A stretch of 64,000 nt of DNA from Candidatus Uhrbacteria bacterium (GCA_018499965.2 JAHBAS020000006.1:31559-95558), one strand, 5' to 3'. Positions 10,176 through 19,864 are shown, counted from the stretch's first letter. Made by a program: numbers and translations. The notes: generated by a model not told the origin, from the sequence alone.

Positions 10176-11576
10176 ATGGCAAAAAAAGGATACGTAGGGA
10201 TATGGATCAGCCTTATCGTCGCAGTTTTTGCGATGGTTGGGTGTCAGTTCGGCGAGGACGTCTATGACGACCCTCAAGAAGAGGCCGGAAAAGCAACGGT
10301 GCAGCAGGACCTTGGCGTCACATGTGGCGTCTTACGGGACTGTCAGCCGTATGACGTGTGTATCAAAAACGGGAGCGCGCAGTGTATCAGCAATCGCTGC
10401 AAGTCGGTTCAAACGGCTGCAGGGATTGTAGATTTGCAATGCGTGATCGACGTTTACACCGGCTTAAGCGGCGCTCCTCCGAGCACGTCGTCAACGAGTG
10501 GGACGACTTCGACTCCAACGACTTCTACGACATCTACGGCAATATGCGGTCGCGTCGATCCTCCTGTGCAGGAAGTTGCGAAGTATAACGGTTTCGATAA
10601 GCATGCGAATTGCGACCGGGCCACGGAAGCATGGGCTGGAAGGATGTTGGCTGAAGTGAAAGAGGCAAGGGCTTGGGTCGATGTGGTTGCAGATACGCCG
10701 GGATCAACGATCGAGGTTTTAGAACTGACGTTGTACGGCGTGTTATCGAACGGTCAGTCGGTTGTTGTTCGCAGAACGACAAAAGGCCAGCCTGCGATTA
10801 CATGGATCGCTGAATTTTCTCGCGATGAGTGGTTCGTGCCCACGACACCTCTCTCGACAACGCCTCCCCTTAAGCCGTTATCGAGCGACGTGTACAGCGT
10901 TCCGTTGAATCCTCGTTTGATTCATTTCGGAAATGGAGCGGCGCCTATTGGTCAATACGTTGATTTTTACGTTGTCGGCGTCTTCAGGACGACTGGCACC
11001 GCTAAGGTCAAGGTTGGAGCTGATGCGTACTATCCGTCATATGCAAATGGAACGGATCATTACGGATGGGAAATCGGGAATAGTCACTGGTACTCCTGCA
11101 CAAGCGGGACGATCACGGTTGTTTCCTATAACCCGACGCTTGCCGATCCTTGCTCGAATCAAATTGGCGTTGTAAGTACGACGTCAACGACAACCACGAC
11201 TACGACAACGTCGAATGGATGCCCATCGACGGGAATCAAAGTCACTCCGGGTTCGTCGCTTATCTCTTCGTGCGCATCCGATCTTCGGTTGGTCACGTGG
11301 GATAATGCGGGTAACACGATTCGATCGCCGTCGGATGATGCGCCACTTGTGACCACGCCAAATTTCTTAGGGTTCCTCGCTGTCACATCGACATGCGGCG
11401 GAGCGTATCGAACGAGTTGGCCGTCGGTTGGATCAAGCGCGGTAAGCGCAGGATTCTCGCAAGTGTGTTCGCAGGGTCAGGATGTGACGAGCACCTCTGT
11501 CATTTGCAATGACGGAAACGGCTCGAAACTATCCATTGCGATTAATCCGAAAGAATCAACTGGTCGCTGTCTATAA
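10176..11576 (+). CDS. Lipoprotein with Ser/Thr-rich linkers
   Basis: MAKKGYVGIWISLIVAVFAMVGCQFGED lipobox; linkers STSSTSGTTSTPTTSTTST and STTSTTTTTTTSNG; TTGACA near 10080. Confidence 0.7.
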   Translation: MAKKGYVGIWISLIVAVFAMVGCQFGEDVYDDPQEEAGKATVQQDLGVTCGVLRDCQPYDVCIKNGSAQCISNRCKSVQTAAGIVDLQCVIDVYTGLSGAPPSTSSTSGTTSTPTTSTTSTAICGRVDPPVQEVAKYNGFDKHANCDRATEAWAGRMLAEVKEARAWVDVVADTPGSTIEVLELTLYGVLSNGQSVVVRRTTKGQPAITWIAEFSRDEWFVPTTPLSTTPPLKPLSSDVYSVPLNPRLIHFGNGAAPIGQYVDFYVVGVFRTTGTAKVKVGADAYYPSYANGTDHYGWEIGNSHWYSCTSGTITVVSYNPTLADPCSNQIGVVSTTSTTTTTTTTSNGCPSTGIKVTPGSSLISSCASDLRLVTWDNAGNTIRSPSDDAPLVTTPNFLGFLAVTSTCGGAYRTSWPSVGSSAVSAGFSQVCSQGQDVTSTSVICNDGNGSKLSIAINPKESTGRCL

Positions 11577-11785
11577 TGATTCGTACGGATGTGCGTGAAC
11601 AACGAGTCTGCGGTATAGGCGCCCGTTCGAATGTTCGTCGCTTTTATGAGAAGCGATGACGCGAAGTTGTGGTTGTGCCAAGCCTGGCATCTCGTCTTCC
11701 GTTTCACTGCATACGATTATTTTTTCTCGGGTTTTTGAAATGTCCTGAAATGAGGATGTTGGCCCATTGTTCGTTTGTCTCTCGG

Positions 11786-11813
11786 GGACCGTAAACCACG
11801 TGGTTTACGGTCC
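11786..11813. repeat. Perfect 28-bp palindrome
   Basis: GGACCGTAAACCACGTGGTTTACGGTCC equals its own reverse complement; followed by TCTTCTATTTT. Confidence 0.9.
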
Positions 11814-11837
11814 TCTTCTATTTTAGGAATAGGTATC

Positions 11838-11862
11838 AAAAAAACCGCCTTTCGGCGATTTT
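11838..11862 (-). terminator. Terminator downstream of tRNA-fMet
   Basis: On the minus strand: CGCCGAAAGGCGGTTTTTTT. Confidence 0.65.
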
Positions 11863-11867
11863 TCTTT

Positions 11868-11944
11868 TGGTTGCGGGAACCGGATTTGAACCGGTGACCT
11901 CCAGGTTATGGGCCTGGCGAGCTGCCTGGCTGCTCTATCCCGCG
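11868..11944 (-). tRNA. tRNA-fMet (CAT), initiator
   Basis: 77 nt with encoded CCA; C1:A72 mismatch and A11:U24; anticodon loop CCCATAA on stem CCAGG/CCTGG. Confidence 0.92.
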
Positions 11945-12014
11945 AGAGGATACTACTGAATTTCGGCATATTTGTCAAATGGGGATGCCTCGATTCCTTT
12001 AATATTTCGCATCT

Positions 12015-14342
12015 ATGCTACCATTATTTTATATGTTTATGCCTTTTCGTGTGCCGAGGGTTCTTCGGAGGGTGTTCGGAACGATCATCGGAATCGCTGT
12101 TCTTGCGATGAGTAGCTTCGTCCTGTATCCGGAGTCGCTTTTTGCAGCTTCATCGTCTTGTTCGCTGACAACGGGTGGAGCTTATCGAACGGCATCCGTC
12201 ACAACGGTGTACGTGATCACGTCCGATTGCCAGAAACGTCCTATTTTCAATCCGGACGTTTATTTCTCTTACTACCAAGATTGGAGTCCGGTGAAGTTCA
12301 TCGAACAATCCGCGCTTGATCGCGTTCCGGATCATGCGCTTCGATTCATGCCTTGGGGTCCGCGTCGAACGTTCCAGAACGGATCGTTGATCAAAACCAC
12401 GGATGATCCGCATGTCTATCTCGTGGAAGATGGGAAGATCTATCCGTTCGGCGGCGAAGATGCGTTTAAGGCATTTGGTTTTACGTTTGACCAGGTGGAA
12501 GACGTGGCCGAAGACGTGATGAAGAAGTTCCAGAAACAGTCGCAAGACATCCAGGGATTGGATCAGGTTCCGGCATCACTCGTTTTCAAGTATTCGAATG
12601 CCCCGGCGGTCTACGTATTGGTAAGTGAGTCGGGCGTATTGAAAAAACAGCATGTCACTTCCATGGAATCCTTGCGAAGCCTCGGACGCGCCGATCGCAT
12701 CGCGGTTCTGCCTATATCAAAGACATTCCCGGATGGCGGCACGGCATCGCCGCCCGCGAATCAGGGATCCGCAGATGACGCAGCGGAACTTGCGAGCGCG
12801 GATATTACGATCACGGTTGATCCTGCAAAGACCAAGGCGATTTCGCCGTATATCTACGGAATCAACTTCAACCATGATGTTACGGATGCTCCATCAGGAC
12901 TTACGTTGAATCGATACGGAGGAAATCGATGGACGGCATACAACTGGGAGAATAATGCGTCCAATGCAGGAAGCGATTGGAATTATTCAAGCGATAGCTA
13001 TCTCGGCGGGGGAGAGACGCCTGCAGAAGCGGTACGCTCCGGCATCGCGGGCGATCAGTCGCGTCATCAAGCGAGCTTGGTCACGTTCCAGCTTCAAGGA
13101 TACGTGTCTGCGGACAAAGACGGTTCGGTTGATGCGAACAAGGGTGATCTCGCAGATCGGTTCAAGAAAGTCGTTTTCAAGAAAGGCTCTGCGTTTTCAT
13201 TAACGCCGAGCACGTCTGACGCGAACGTGTACATGGATGAATTCGCCTGGGCGTTGAACCAAAAACAGTCCGGCATTTTCACGACGAATGCCTCATATCC
13301 AACGTTCGTGAGTTTGGATAATGAGCCGGAATTGTGGAATAGCACGCATTCCGAAATCCAGGGGACGGGCATGGCCACTTCAGGCGATTACATCGCAAAA
13401 ACGATCGGCCTTACTAAGGCATTAAAAGATCAATTCCCGGAAATGGTGATTTTCGGTCCAGTACATTACGGCTTCCTCGGCATGTATAATTTCCAGGATG
13501 ATAAGACGGAATCGTACTCAAACGATTATTGGTTCACGGACAAATATCTTTCTGAATTAAAAAAGGCATCCGATGCCTACGGCAAACGTTTGCTTGATGT
13601 CTATGACTTCCATTGGTATTCCGAGGCGCAAAGCAGCGACGGATCTCGCGTATCCGGATTAACCGGTTCCAGCCTCACGGCGGATCAGGTACAAGCGATC
13701 GTGCAGAGTCCGCGTAGCCTTTGGGATCCGACGTACACGGAAAAATCGTGGATTACGCAGTGGATGACGAATGGACCGATCAATATCCTTGGAAAGTTGC
13801 AGGATAAAATCAACAAGATTTGGCCTGGTACGAAGATCGCGATCACGGAGTACGAACACGGGGGAGATAATCACGTTGCCGGAGCTATTGCGCAAGCGGA
13901 TGTGCTCGGAATTTTTGGAAGCCAGGGAGTCTTTGCCGGCACCTGGTGGCCACCGTACGGGACGTATCCGTACACCGTCGGAGCCTTCCGTGCCTATCGA
14001 GGATTCGATGGCGGAAGCGCAAATTTCGGTGACGTATCCCTCCAGGCGTCATCCAGCGATATCGAAGATGTTTCCGCATACGCAAGTACGGATAGCCAGA
14101 AATCCGGACGAACGGTTTTCGTGGTCATCAACCGATCAACAGCAACGAAGAAGGTTGCGCTAAGCGGTCAGTCGCTTTCCGGTACGGCTTCCATCTATCG
14201 CATCACGGCATCGTCTGGCGCATCTCAAATCAAGGCTGGAAAGCCGGTTTCTCCGGTATTTGTGAGCAACATGTCCGTAAGCGGTAAAGTCATGGTTGTA
14301 GAGGTACCAGCCTTGAGCGTAACCACGATTGAGGTCAAATAG
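12015..14342 (+). CDS. Secreted glycoside hydrolase, GH44-like, with N-terminal surface-type domain
   Basis: Hydrophobic N-terminus; ITITVDPAKTKAISPYIYGINF and LNRYGGNRWTAYNWENNASNAGSDWNY resemble GH44; FVSLDNEPELWNSTH and ITEYEHGG are candidate acidic motifs. Start codon uncertain. Confidence 0.75.
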   Translation: MLPLFYMFMPFRVPRVLRRVFGTIIGIAVLAMSSFVLYPESLFAASSSCSLTTGGAYRTASVTTVYVITSDCQKRPIFNPDVYFSYYQDWSPVKFIEQSALDRVPDHALRFMPWGPRRTFQNGSLIKTTDDPHVYLVEDGKIYPFGGEDAFKAFGFTFDQVEDVAEDVMKKFQKQSQDIQGLDQVPASLVFKYSNAPAVYVLVSESGVLKKQHVTSMESLRSLGRADRIAVLPISKTFPDGGTASPPANQGSADDAAELASADITITVDPAKTKAISPYIYGINFNHDVTDAPSGLTLNRYGGNRWTAYNWENNASNAGSDWNYSSDSYLGGGETPAEAVRSGIAGDQSRHQASLVTFQLQGYVSADKDGSVDANKGDLADRFKKVVFKKGSAFSLTPSTSDANVYMDEFAWALNQKQSGIFTTNASYPTFVSLDNEPELWNSTHSEIQGTGMATSGDYIAKTIGLTKALKDQFPEMVIFGPVHYGFLGMYNFQDDKTESYSNDYWFTDKYLSELKKASDAYGKRLLDVYDFHWYSEAQSSDGSRVSGLTGSSLTADQVQAIVQSPRSLWDPTYTEKSWITQWMTNGPINILGKLQDKINKIWPGTKIAITEYEHGGDNHVAGAIAQADVLGIFGSQGVFAGTWWPPYGTYPYTVGAFRAYRGFDGGSANFGDVSLQASSSDIEDVSAYASTDSQKSGRTVFVVINRSTATKKVALSGQSLSGTASIYRITASSGASQIKAGKPVSPVFVSNMSVSGKVMVVEVPALSVTTIEVK

Positions 14343-14360
14343 GGGATTGTTGTTTCGTTC

Positions 14361-14408
14361 GAACGCTTCAGCGGTCGAAAAGCCGCTGAAGCGTTCTTTA
14401 GGCCTTTT
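14361..14408 (+). terminator. Rho-independent terminator
   Basis: GAACGCTTCAGCGG-TCGAAAAG-CCGCTGAAGCGTTC then TTTAGGCCTTTTT. Confidence 0.75.
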
Positions 14409-14485
14409 TCACAGGCTGTTCTCGGCTCTTGTCAATTTACCAGAAATCCGCTATATTTTCCCCACAAAAGAAGCATTGGTACCAT

Positions 14486-14562
14486 GCCGGGGTAGCTCAG
14501 TTGGTTAGAGCGTGGGACTCATAAGCCCGAGGTCGGCGGTTCAAATCCGCCCCCCGGTACCA
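14486..14562 (+). tRNA. tRNA with CAT anticodon (elongator Met, or Ile2 if lysidine-modified)
   Basis: 77-nt cloverleaf GCCGGGG...CCCCGGT-ACCA; loop CTCATAA; encoded CCA. Confidence 0.88.
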
Positions 14563-14564
14563 AT

Positions 14565-14594
14565 AAAAACGATCCGCCTAGGCGGATCGTTTTT
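14565..14594 (+). terminator. Perfect palindromic terminator after the tRNA
   Basis: AAAAACGATCCGCCTAGGCGGATCGTTTTT. Confidence 0.75.
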
Positions 14595-14619
14595 ATATGC
14601 CGAGATGTAAAATCCTCTC

Positions 14620-16608
14620 TTAGAGGACCGAAATTTTCCCGCTATCCCCATCAATCCGAATCTGATCTCCGATGGAGATGTGTTCTTTGAGGATGTCGAC
14701 ATTCGTTACAACGGGGATGTGTTGTTCGCGAGCAAGGATAGCGAGATGCGAAAGGATGCCTCCTTGGGATGAGACGATGCCAACGATATAGTCGAAGTAC
14801 TGCACGAGATCCGGCGTGAGCATTTCCGTATACAAGATACATCGCGGGTCTTTTTTCTTATCAAGTTGTTCTCGTGAAACGAGAACTCCTTCCGTAGTCC
14901 CGGATGAAATTCCCTGAGGTTTTTCTCGTCGAACGGATTCCGGCAGATTCGAAAGTCGAGGTGGAAACGACCAATGGGAGTATTGGGCATGTTGCTTGCG
15001 TCGTTCTGTGACTTCTGTTTTCGAAACGTGTCCATTTTCAAGTTCCTCAATGGTGGAAAAATACGAAGATGTTCCGATCGCGCGACGAAGCGCATTGATA
15101 TATCCGACCGTAAGCCAGCGGCCTCGTTCCCGGAGATGGTCGCATGCCACGGCTTTTTCTAGGAATGGCCTGAGGAATGTTTTTCTCCATTCGGGAAGCG
15201 CGTTCCACCAAGAAATCATTTCGGGATCATCAGCGTACGTCGGCGTCCGTGTCATGAAAGCGTCTGTATTCGCGATCTCCAATCCATTTCCGATCCATCC
15301 TTTCGGCGGCGCATCCGCCTTAGGAGAAAAGAATGTTTCTCGAAGCGATGTGCTTAGGATTTGAATGGCTGTTTTTCCATAGGGTTTGAGAATCGCATCC
15401 AGTCGACGAACGGATATTTCGGCTAAAAGGTTTATTTCAAAAATAAGCTCATAGCAATGAGAAAATGCCGGCCATATCTCGGAAAGATCGGATGAATCCG
15501 GAATCTGCTTGAGTTCGTTTTTTACAGATGTCACGAATGCGTCAACGTCTCGAATAGCGATCTTCCCTAAGGCGGCTGTGTTTTGCCAGCTACGCCAAAA
15601 ACCTTTCATCGTGGATCGGGTCGGCGTTGCGGAGGTTGGTTTGCGGAAGTAGCTGTAGGATGGCAAAAGCGTGTGTAACTCTTGTTCACGGTCGACGTAT
15701 AATTGATTGCCGATGATGCGAAGGAAATCTCGCGCTTCAAACGTTACGCCGTATTTTTGATATACGCGTTGGATGGGCCCGTTGTCGGCATAGAGGCGTT
15801 TAAGGATAGACAAGGTAAAAGGCGTTGGACGCGGCGCTATTTCGCTGATCGTTGTCTGTTCATAGAGAAAGGGGTTTCCCGACGGAAGTGCTTGATCAAG
15901 ATAGAGGAGTCCCTGGTACTGTTCTTTTGAAATGGTCGTAATCGGTCGCGCCTGCAACAGGTACCATTGTCCGTTTTGCAAACACCATTCAATGTCTTGA
16001 GGATGTTCGCATGCGCGTTCTATTTTTTGAAAGACGGGAAGAATGTCTTTCAGAGGCAATTGATGACGGGGGAGTGGTTCATTCCAATACCATTCAATTG
16101 ATTCAGGTTTTATCTTTCCAGATACGAGATCTTCTCCGATACCTTGATGGTATTCGACAAGCATTTGACGCTTGTTTCCCGGATGGCGCGTAAAGGCCAC
16201 GCCGGAAAAATCTGCTCTGATGTATTCTTGAACAATGATTGAGCATTTTGCGAGATCTCCTTTGAGATATGCACGTGCATGTTCGATGACTTCTGAAATA
16301 CGCATGCCGATATCATGTGGTTTAACATCGACGTGCGTCAAAAATTGTCCTGCAAACGAGTGCTCGGCATCGTCCTCGATCAGTGCTGCGGATCGAACAG
16401 CGAATGTATCGGCACGAAGCCGTTCCAGGATGTGCTTAACGAGTTTGTCCAACTTTTTAGCATCTAGCGTACTCACGACGGAAGTGGGAATGACAACAAA
16501 AGGCGGGACAGTGCATCCTAATGCTTTCAGGCGTGCAAGATTGATGGCTTTTTTACCGACGGTATCGGCATGCGCCTCTAGCTGATCCGAATCGAGAACC
16601 ATGTCCAT
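14620..16608 (-). CDS. PEP-synthase/rifampicin-phosphotransferase-like protein (ATP-grasp + middle region + swivelling His domain)
   Basis: GKKAINLARLKALGCTVPPFVVIP, FAVRSAALIEDDAEHSFAGQF, ATP-grasp QARPITTI; C-terminal SSQGGILSHLAILAREQHIPVV His domain; ends without a PEP/pyruvate TIM barrel. Confidence 0.8.
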   Translation of the reverse strand: MDMVLDSDQLEAHADTVGKKAINLARLKALGCTVPPFVVIPTSVVSTLDAKKLDKLVKHILERLRADTFAVRSAALIEDDAEHSFAGQFLTHVDVKPHDIGMRISEVIEHARAYLKGDLAKCSIIVQEYIRADFSGVAFTRHPGNKRQMLVEYHQGIGEDLVSGKIKPESIEWYWNEPLPRHQLPLKDILPVFQKIERACEHPQDIEWCLQNGQWYLLQARPITTISKEQYQGLLYLDQALPSGNPFLYEQTTISEIAPRPTPFTLSILKRLYADNGPIQRVYQKYGVTFEARDFLRIIGNQLYVDREQELHTLLPSYSYFRKPTSATPTRSTMKGFWRSWQNTAALGKIAIRDVDAFVTSVKNELKQIPDSSDLSEIWPAFSHCYELIFEINLLAEISVRRLDAILKPYGKTAIQILSTSLRETFFSPKADAPPKGWIGNGLEIANTDAFMTRTPTYADDPEMISWWNALPEWRKTFLRPFLEKAVACDHLRERGRWLTVGYINALRRAIGTSSYFSTIEELENGHVSKTEVTERRKQHAQYSHWSFPPRLSNLPESVRREKPQGISSGTTEGVLVSREQLDKKKDPRCILYTEMLTPDLVQYFDYIVGIVSSQGGILSHLAILAREQHIPVVTNVDILKEHISIGDQIRIDGDSGKISVL

Positions 16609-16612
16609 AGGA

Positions 16613-18106
16613 TCATTGGGATTTTAATTTCCACGGCTCGGCAAATCGTCCAAGGAATGCGTGTCCGCGTCGTTCTAATTCTACGCCAGTCAATTTTGCA
16701 TCAAAACAATTCACGTATTCGTCGCAGACCGTGATGACTTGTGAGTTTGGTGGAACTTGTGCAAATGCCTTCTCGATGCCGATCGAAGGCGTGTACATGA
16801 GAGGGATGTTGATGCTTCCGGGGATGTGCCAAGCGTTAAAAGATGCAGGTGGTCGCGAATCGACCATGATCGTTCCTTTGTTTACGGAGTCCTGGAATGC
16901 ATTTGGGGTAAATACTCGTTTGTACCGATCATCGGTGTAGACTTTCAAGAATGCGATTTCTCCACTCCACGTGCCTTGATCCGCGACCCAGCCATTCGCG
17001 CCTTTTTCCAAATACCGAGCAGCAATTTTTTTCGTCCGAAGGAATTCCGCGACCTCTTTGCCACGGATGCCGGACCAACAGAATACATAGACCGGGCGAT
17101 CGGTCGGGAGCTCGATCCATCGACCGGCTTTGAGGTCTGCGAATCGAATATGCGTTGCATCAGGGAAATGTCCGTTTTCAAATTCAACGTCCTCTCGCGC
17201 ATCCAAGATGAGGAACGGTGATGTTTGATTGAGCGCGGTTTGAAAATCCGCATTGGATATCGCTTCTGGAAGCTTTGTTTGTGCAGTGAAATAGTCCGTT
17301 GTCGACGCTTGAAGGAGTATTGGCGTCGTTGATGACGTTGCGACGCTTGAAGACTCGCTGAGAACGCGCACGAGGGAGCTTTCTACCCGTGTCGGTTGAC
17401 CGTCTTCTGCACGTTTAATTACCATGAGCACGCCGTAGCGTGTCGTTTTTCCGTCCTCGGTCAGCGTGAGTTCCAAGGATGACGTTTTATCGTCAATGCG
17501 CTGCAATCGGTCGATAGAAATGTCCGTCGTGGACGCATACCATTCCTTGAACGTCTCAAGCGAAACGGATTTTTTGGACATTTCATACGCATCAGAAAAT
17601 TGATGCGCTGCAATGCTGGCATAGTAGCGTTGAATGAATTTCGATACCGCATCTTCCGGTTGCGCGACGGCCTTCTGAGCGGGTTTTTGGTCGCCGAGCG
17701 TAAGCTGATCGAGCTCGTCCGTTGGAACGCTCGTTCGCGTTGACGTTGGTTCTTGGTCGATATTGATCTGATCGGGGTCTGTCGTAGCCATTGAACTTTG
17801 TGCTAGCCAAAGTTTCATTTCTTGCTGTTGTACGTATCGTCCATACAGCCATGCTCCGCCGCCTGATAAGGTAATCGCTCCAAGTCCTGCGATGATCCAA
17901 AAGACGAGCTTTCGCTTTCCGGCGAATCGTTGCTGGAAGAATCGGTAAACCACGCTTCCGGCGGCTGAAAAGAGAATGACGGAAATGGAGAAAAATTGGG
18001 CGATTTGGGATGTAACGTTGAAAATGAAGTCCGGAGGCGGAACGGCTTTGGCTGGATGGGCCGAAAGGACGAATAGGGCTGCTGCAACGAAATAGAGGTA
18101 TGTCAT
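16613..18106 (-). CDS. Membrane-anchored protein with two rhodanese-like domains
   Basis: Two N-terminal TM segments; FLILDAREDVEFENGHFPDATHIRF...VYVFCWSGIRGKEVAEFL and MVDSRPPASFNAWHIPGSINIPL...VITVCDEYVNCFDA. Confidence 0.8.
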   Translation of the reverse strand: MTYLYFVAAALFVLSAHPAKAVPPPDFIFNVTSQIAQFFSISVILFSAAGSVVYRFFQQRFAGKRKLVFWIIAGLGAITLSGGGAWLYGRYVQQQEMKLWLAQSSMATTDPDQINIDQEPTSTRTSVPTDELDQLTLGDQKPAQKAVAQPEDAVSKFIQRYYASIAAHQFSDAYEMSKKSVSLETFKEWYASTTDISIDRLQRIDDKTSSLELTLTEDGKTTRYGVLMVIKRAEDGQPTRVESSLVRVLSESSSVATSSTTPILLQASTTDYFTAQTKLPEAISNADFQTALNQTSPFLILDAREDVEFENGHFPDATHIRFADLKAGRWIELPTDRPVYVFCWSGIRGKEVAEFLRTKKIAARYLEKGANGWVADQGTWSGEIAFLKVYTDDRYKRVFTPNAFQDSVNKGTIMVDSRPPASFNAWHIPGSINIPLMYTPSIGIEKAFAQVPPNSQVITVCDEYVNCFDAKLTGVELERRGHAFLGRFAEPWKLKSQ

Positions 18107-18272
18107 GCGGGAAAAGCGTATCAAAGTATGTCGGGTTGTGAAATAGGGAATTAATTAGCGATTTACGAAATCCATGGGCAGTTAAAGTAACGATGAATAA
18201 TCGAGCTTATTCAAAAATACTGAAAACGAAAGATAAAGTTTTGATAAAGTTTTAGATATCGAGGCTTGTTAG

Positions 18273-18678
18273 ATGCGGTTATCGCATGTACTGTTGATTA
18301 ATGATATTCCGATGAATCCTCTGGTTGCACATACTCGTCTCTCATCAAAAAAGATAGCGGTTATACTGGCCGTTTCTTTCTTCGTTTTTCTTCTTTTTAT
18401 TTTTCATGAAAGAGTCTCAACGCTTGTCATTGGGATAGTCTGTGATATTTTTTTTAAAACCTCCCGAGCGAACATTTTGTCTAGATGCGTCTGATAGTTA
18501 TAGGTGTATAACAGATCGAGCTATTCAAAATAAAGATGCCGATATTTGTTACTATCTCGATGCTGGGAATAGTGATCGTTGTATTGACGAAGTCGTATTG
18601 ACCGGAAAGGACGGATCTATTTGTAAGAATATTCGAAATTTTTGGACAAAAAAATATTGTTTAGAGAAATACAAATAG
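18273..18678 (+). pseudogene. Membrane protein with Cys-rich repeat region, split by a frame change at a T8 tract
   Basis: ORF 18273-18494 (TM) and ORF 18442-18678 (DRCI/C-rich) overlap at T8 (18448-18455). Removing one T gives one continuous frame VCDIFLKPPERTFCLDASDSYRC. Confidence 0.55.
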
Positions 18679-18716
18679 TTAAAAAAGCTGATTTTTCTAT
18701 TTGAGGAAGATGCTAT

Positions 18717-19784
18717 TTAATTTTTTTTGACGGAAGTGACGAAGCGGGCGAAATCCTGATACCTCATCCTCTCGAACATTTTATAGATTTCAAGAGGATT
18801 TTCAGATGGGAGATCTGCGTAGGTTTCAAAACGAAAACCCTGGAGCCATAAGAGTGAGTCGGTCGCATCGATGCCGTCGAGGGCTCGACGGAAGCGTTGC
18901 AAGAAATCTTGTTTTGTTTGATTGAACTCTAGGACCGAAATAGGATGTAGAAAGAATTTTTTTGCGGATGCTTGCTGTACACCAGAAACAAAAAAGATGG
19001 TCTGATGTTTGAACTGCGCGAAGGTGTAATCGGCATTTGAGGGGAGGGATTGCGAACGTTGGTCTAAGAGCTGTCCGAAGAAAAGGAGATAGGGATGTTT
19101 CTTCGTGCATGAAACGACAAGCGCGTGCGCATTTTTCTTTGTGACAAATTCCGTTTTGATCATATTCCACTCCGTGCATTTCGTATGCTTTTTGGTGGTC
19201 TTAAATAGGTTGTGACAGAAGACAACGTGTTTCTTTGTTACGGACTCACCGACCAAAAGGATATCGATAGGCGTTTCTTGGAGGAGATGATTCCAATAAC
19301 GTTTGATTTTCTGTACGTCTGAAAATTGAAGTTTTTTTAGACGCGGAAGATTTCCAAGGATTTCTCGTTGGGGGATGGAAAGGAAAGTGTCGACGCTTTT
19401 ACGCTGCCGGTGCTCCGTGGATCTCATGTATGCACGTGTTTCCTGAAGAAGATCTTGTTTTTCATCTTCAAAGATATTCGAACGGCATTTCCAACGAAAG
19501 ATCATTTCATAAAGCGTTTTTATCGCCTCATGAACGTCTGACATATCCACGAGACAGAAGATGCTCACTTCTTCGCGAGAGGTTCTTGCTTCCAGCGAAT
19601 GGAAAAATCGATCATGTTTTTCTCGGAGTTGGTATCGCGTGTCCTTTTCCGTTCCGCTAAACATGAGGTGTTCAGCGAAGTGCGTAAAGCCCTCGGTCTC
19701 CCCATTTTCAAAAAGACTTCCATTGTTCATGGTGATCACGATGCCGACGGTTTTCTTCCATCCATTTGGAAAAACACGAATCAT
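18717..19784 (-). CDS. M16-family zinc metallopeptidase, single module
   Basis: Inverted zinc motif HxxEH in GFTHFAEHLMFSGTEKDT; downstream EDEKQDLLQETRAY. Confidence 0.8.
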   Translation of the reverse strand: MIRVFPNGWKKTVGIVITMNNGSLFENGETEGFTHFAEHLMFSGTEKDTRYQLREKHDRFFHSLEARTSREEVSIFCLVDMSDVHEAIKTLYEMIFRWKCRSNIFEDEKQDLLQETRAYMRSTEHRQRKSVDTFLSIPQREILGNLPRLKKLQFSDVQKIKRYWNHLLQETPIDILLVGESVTKKHVVFCHNLFKTTKKHTKCTEWNMIKTEFVTKKNAHALVVSCTKKHPYLLFFGQLLDQRSQSLPSNADYTFAQFKHQTIFFVSGVQQASAKKFFLHPISVLEFNQTKQDFLQRFRRALDGIDATDSLLWLQGFRFETYADLPSENPLEIYKMFERMRYQDFARFVTSVKKN

Positions 19785-19864
19785 ATATGTCTAGTTTATA
19801 AGAGTAGGTGGGATCCGTCTATGAACGAATCCCACCCGAGATTTCTGGCGAATGAGAGGTTCGC

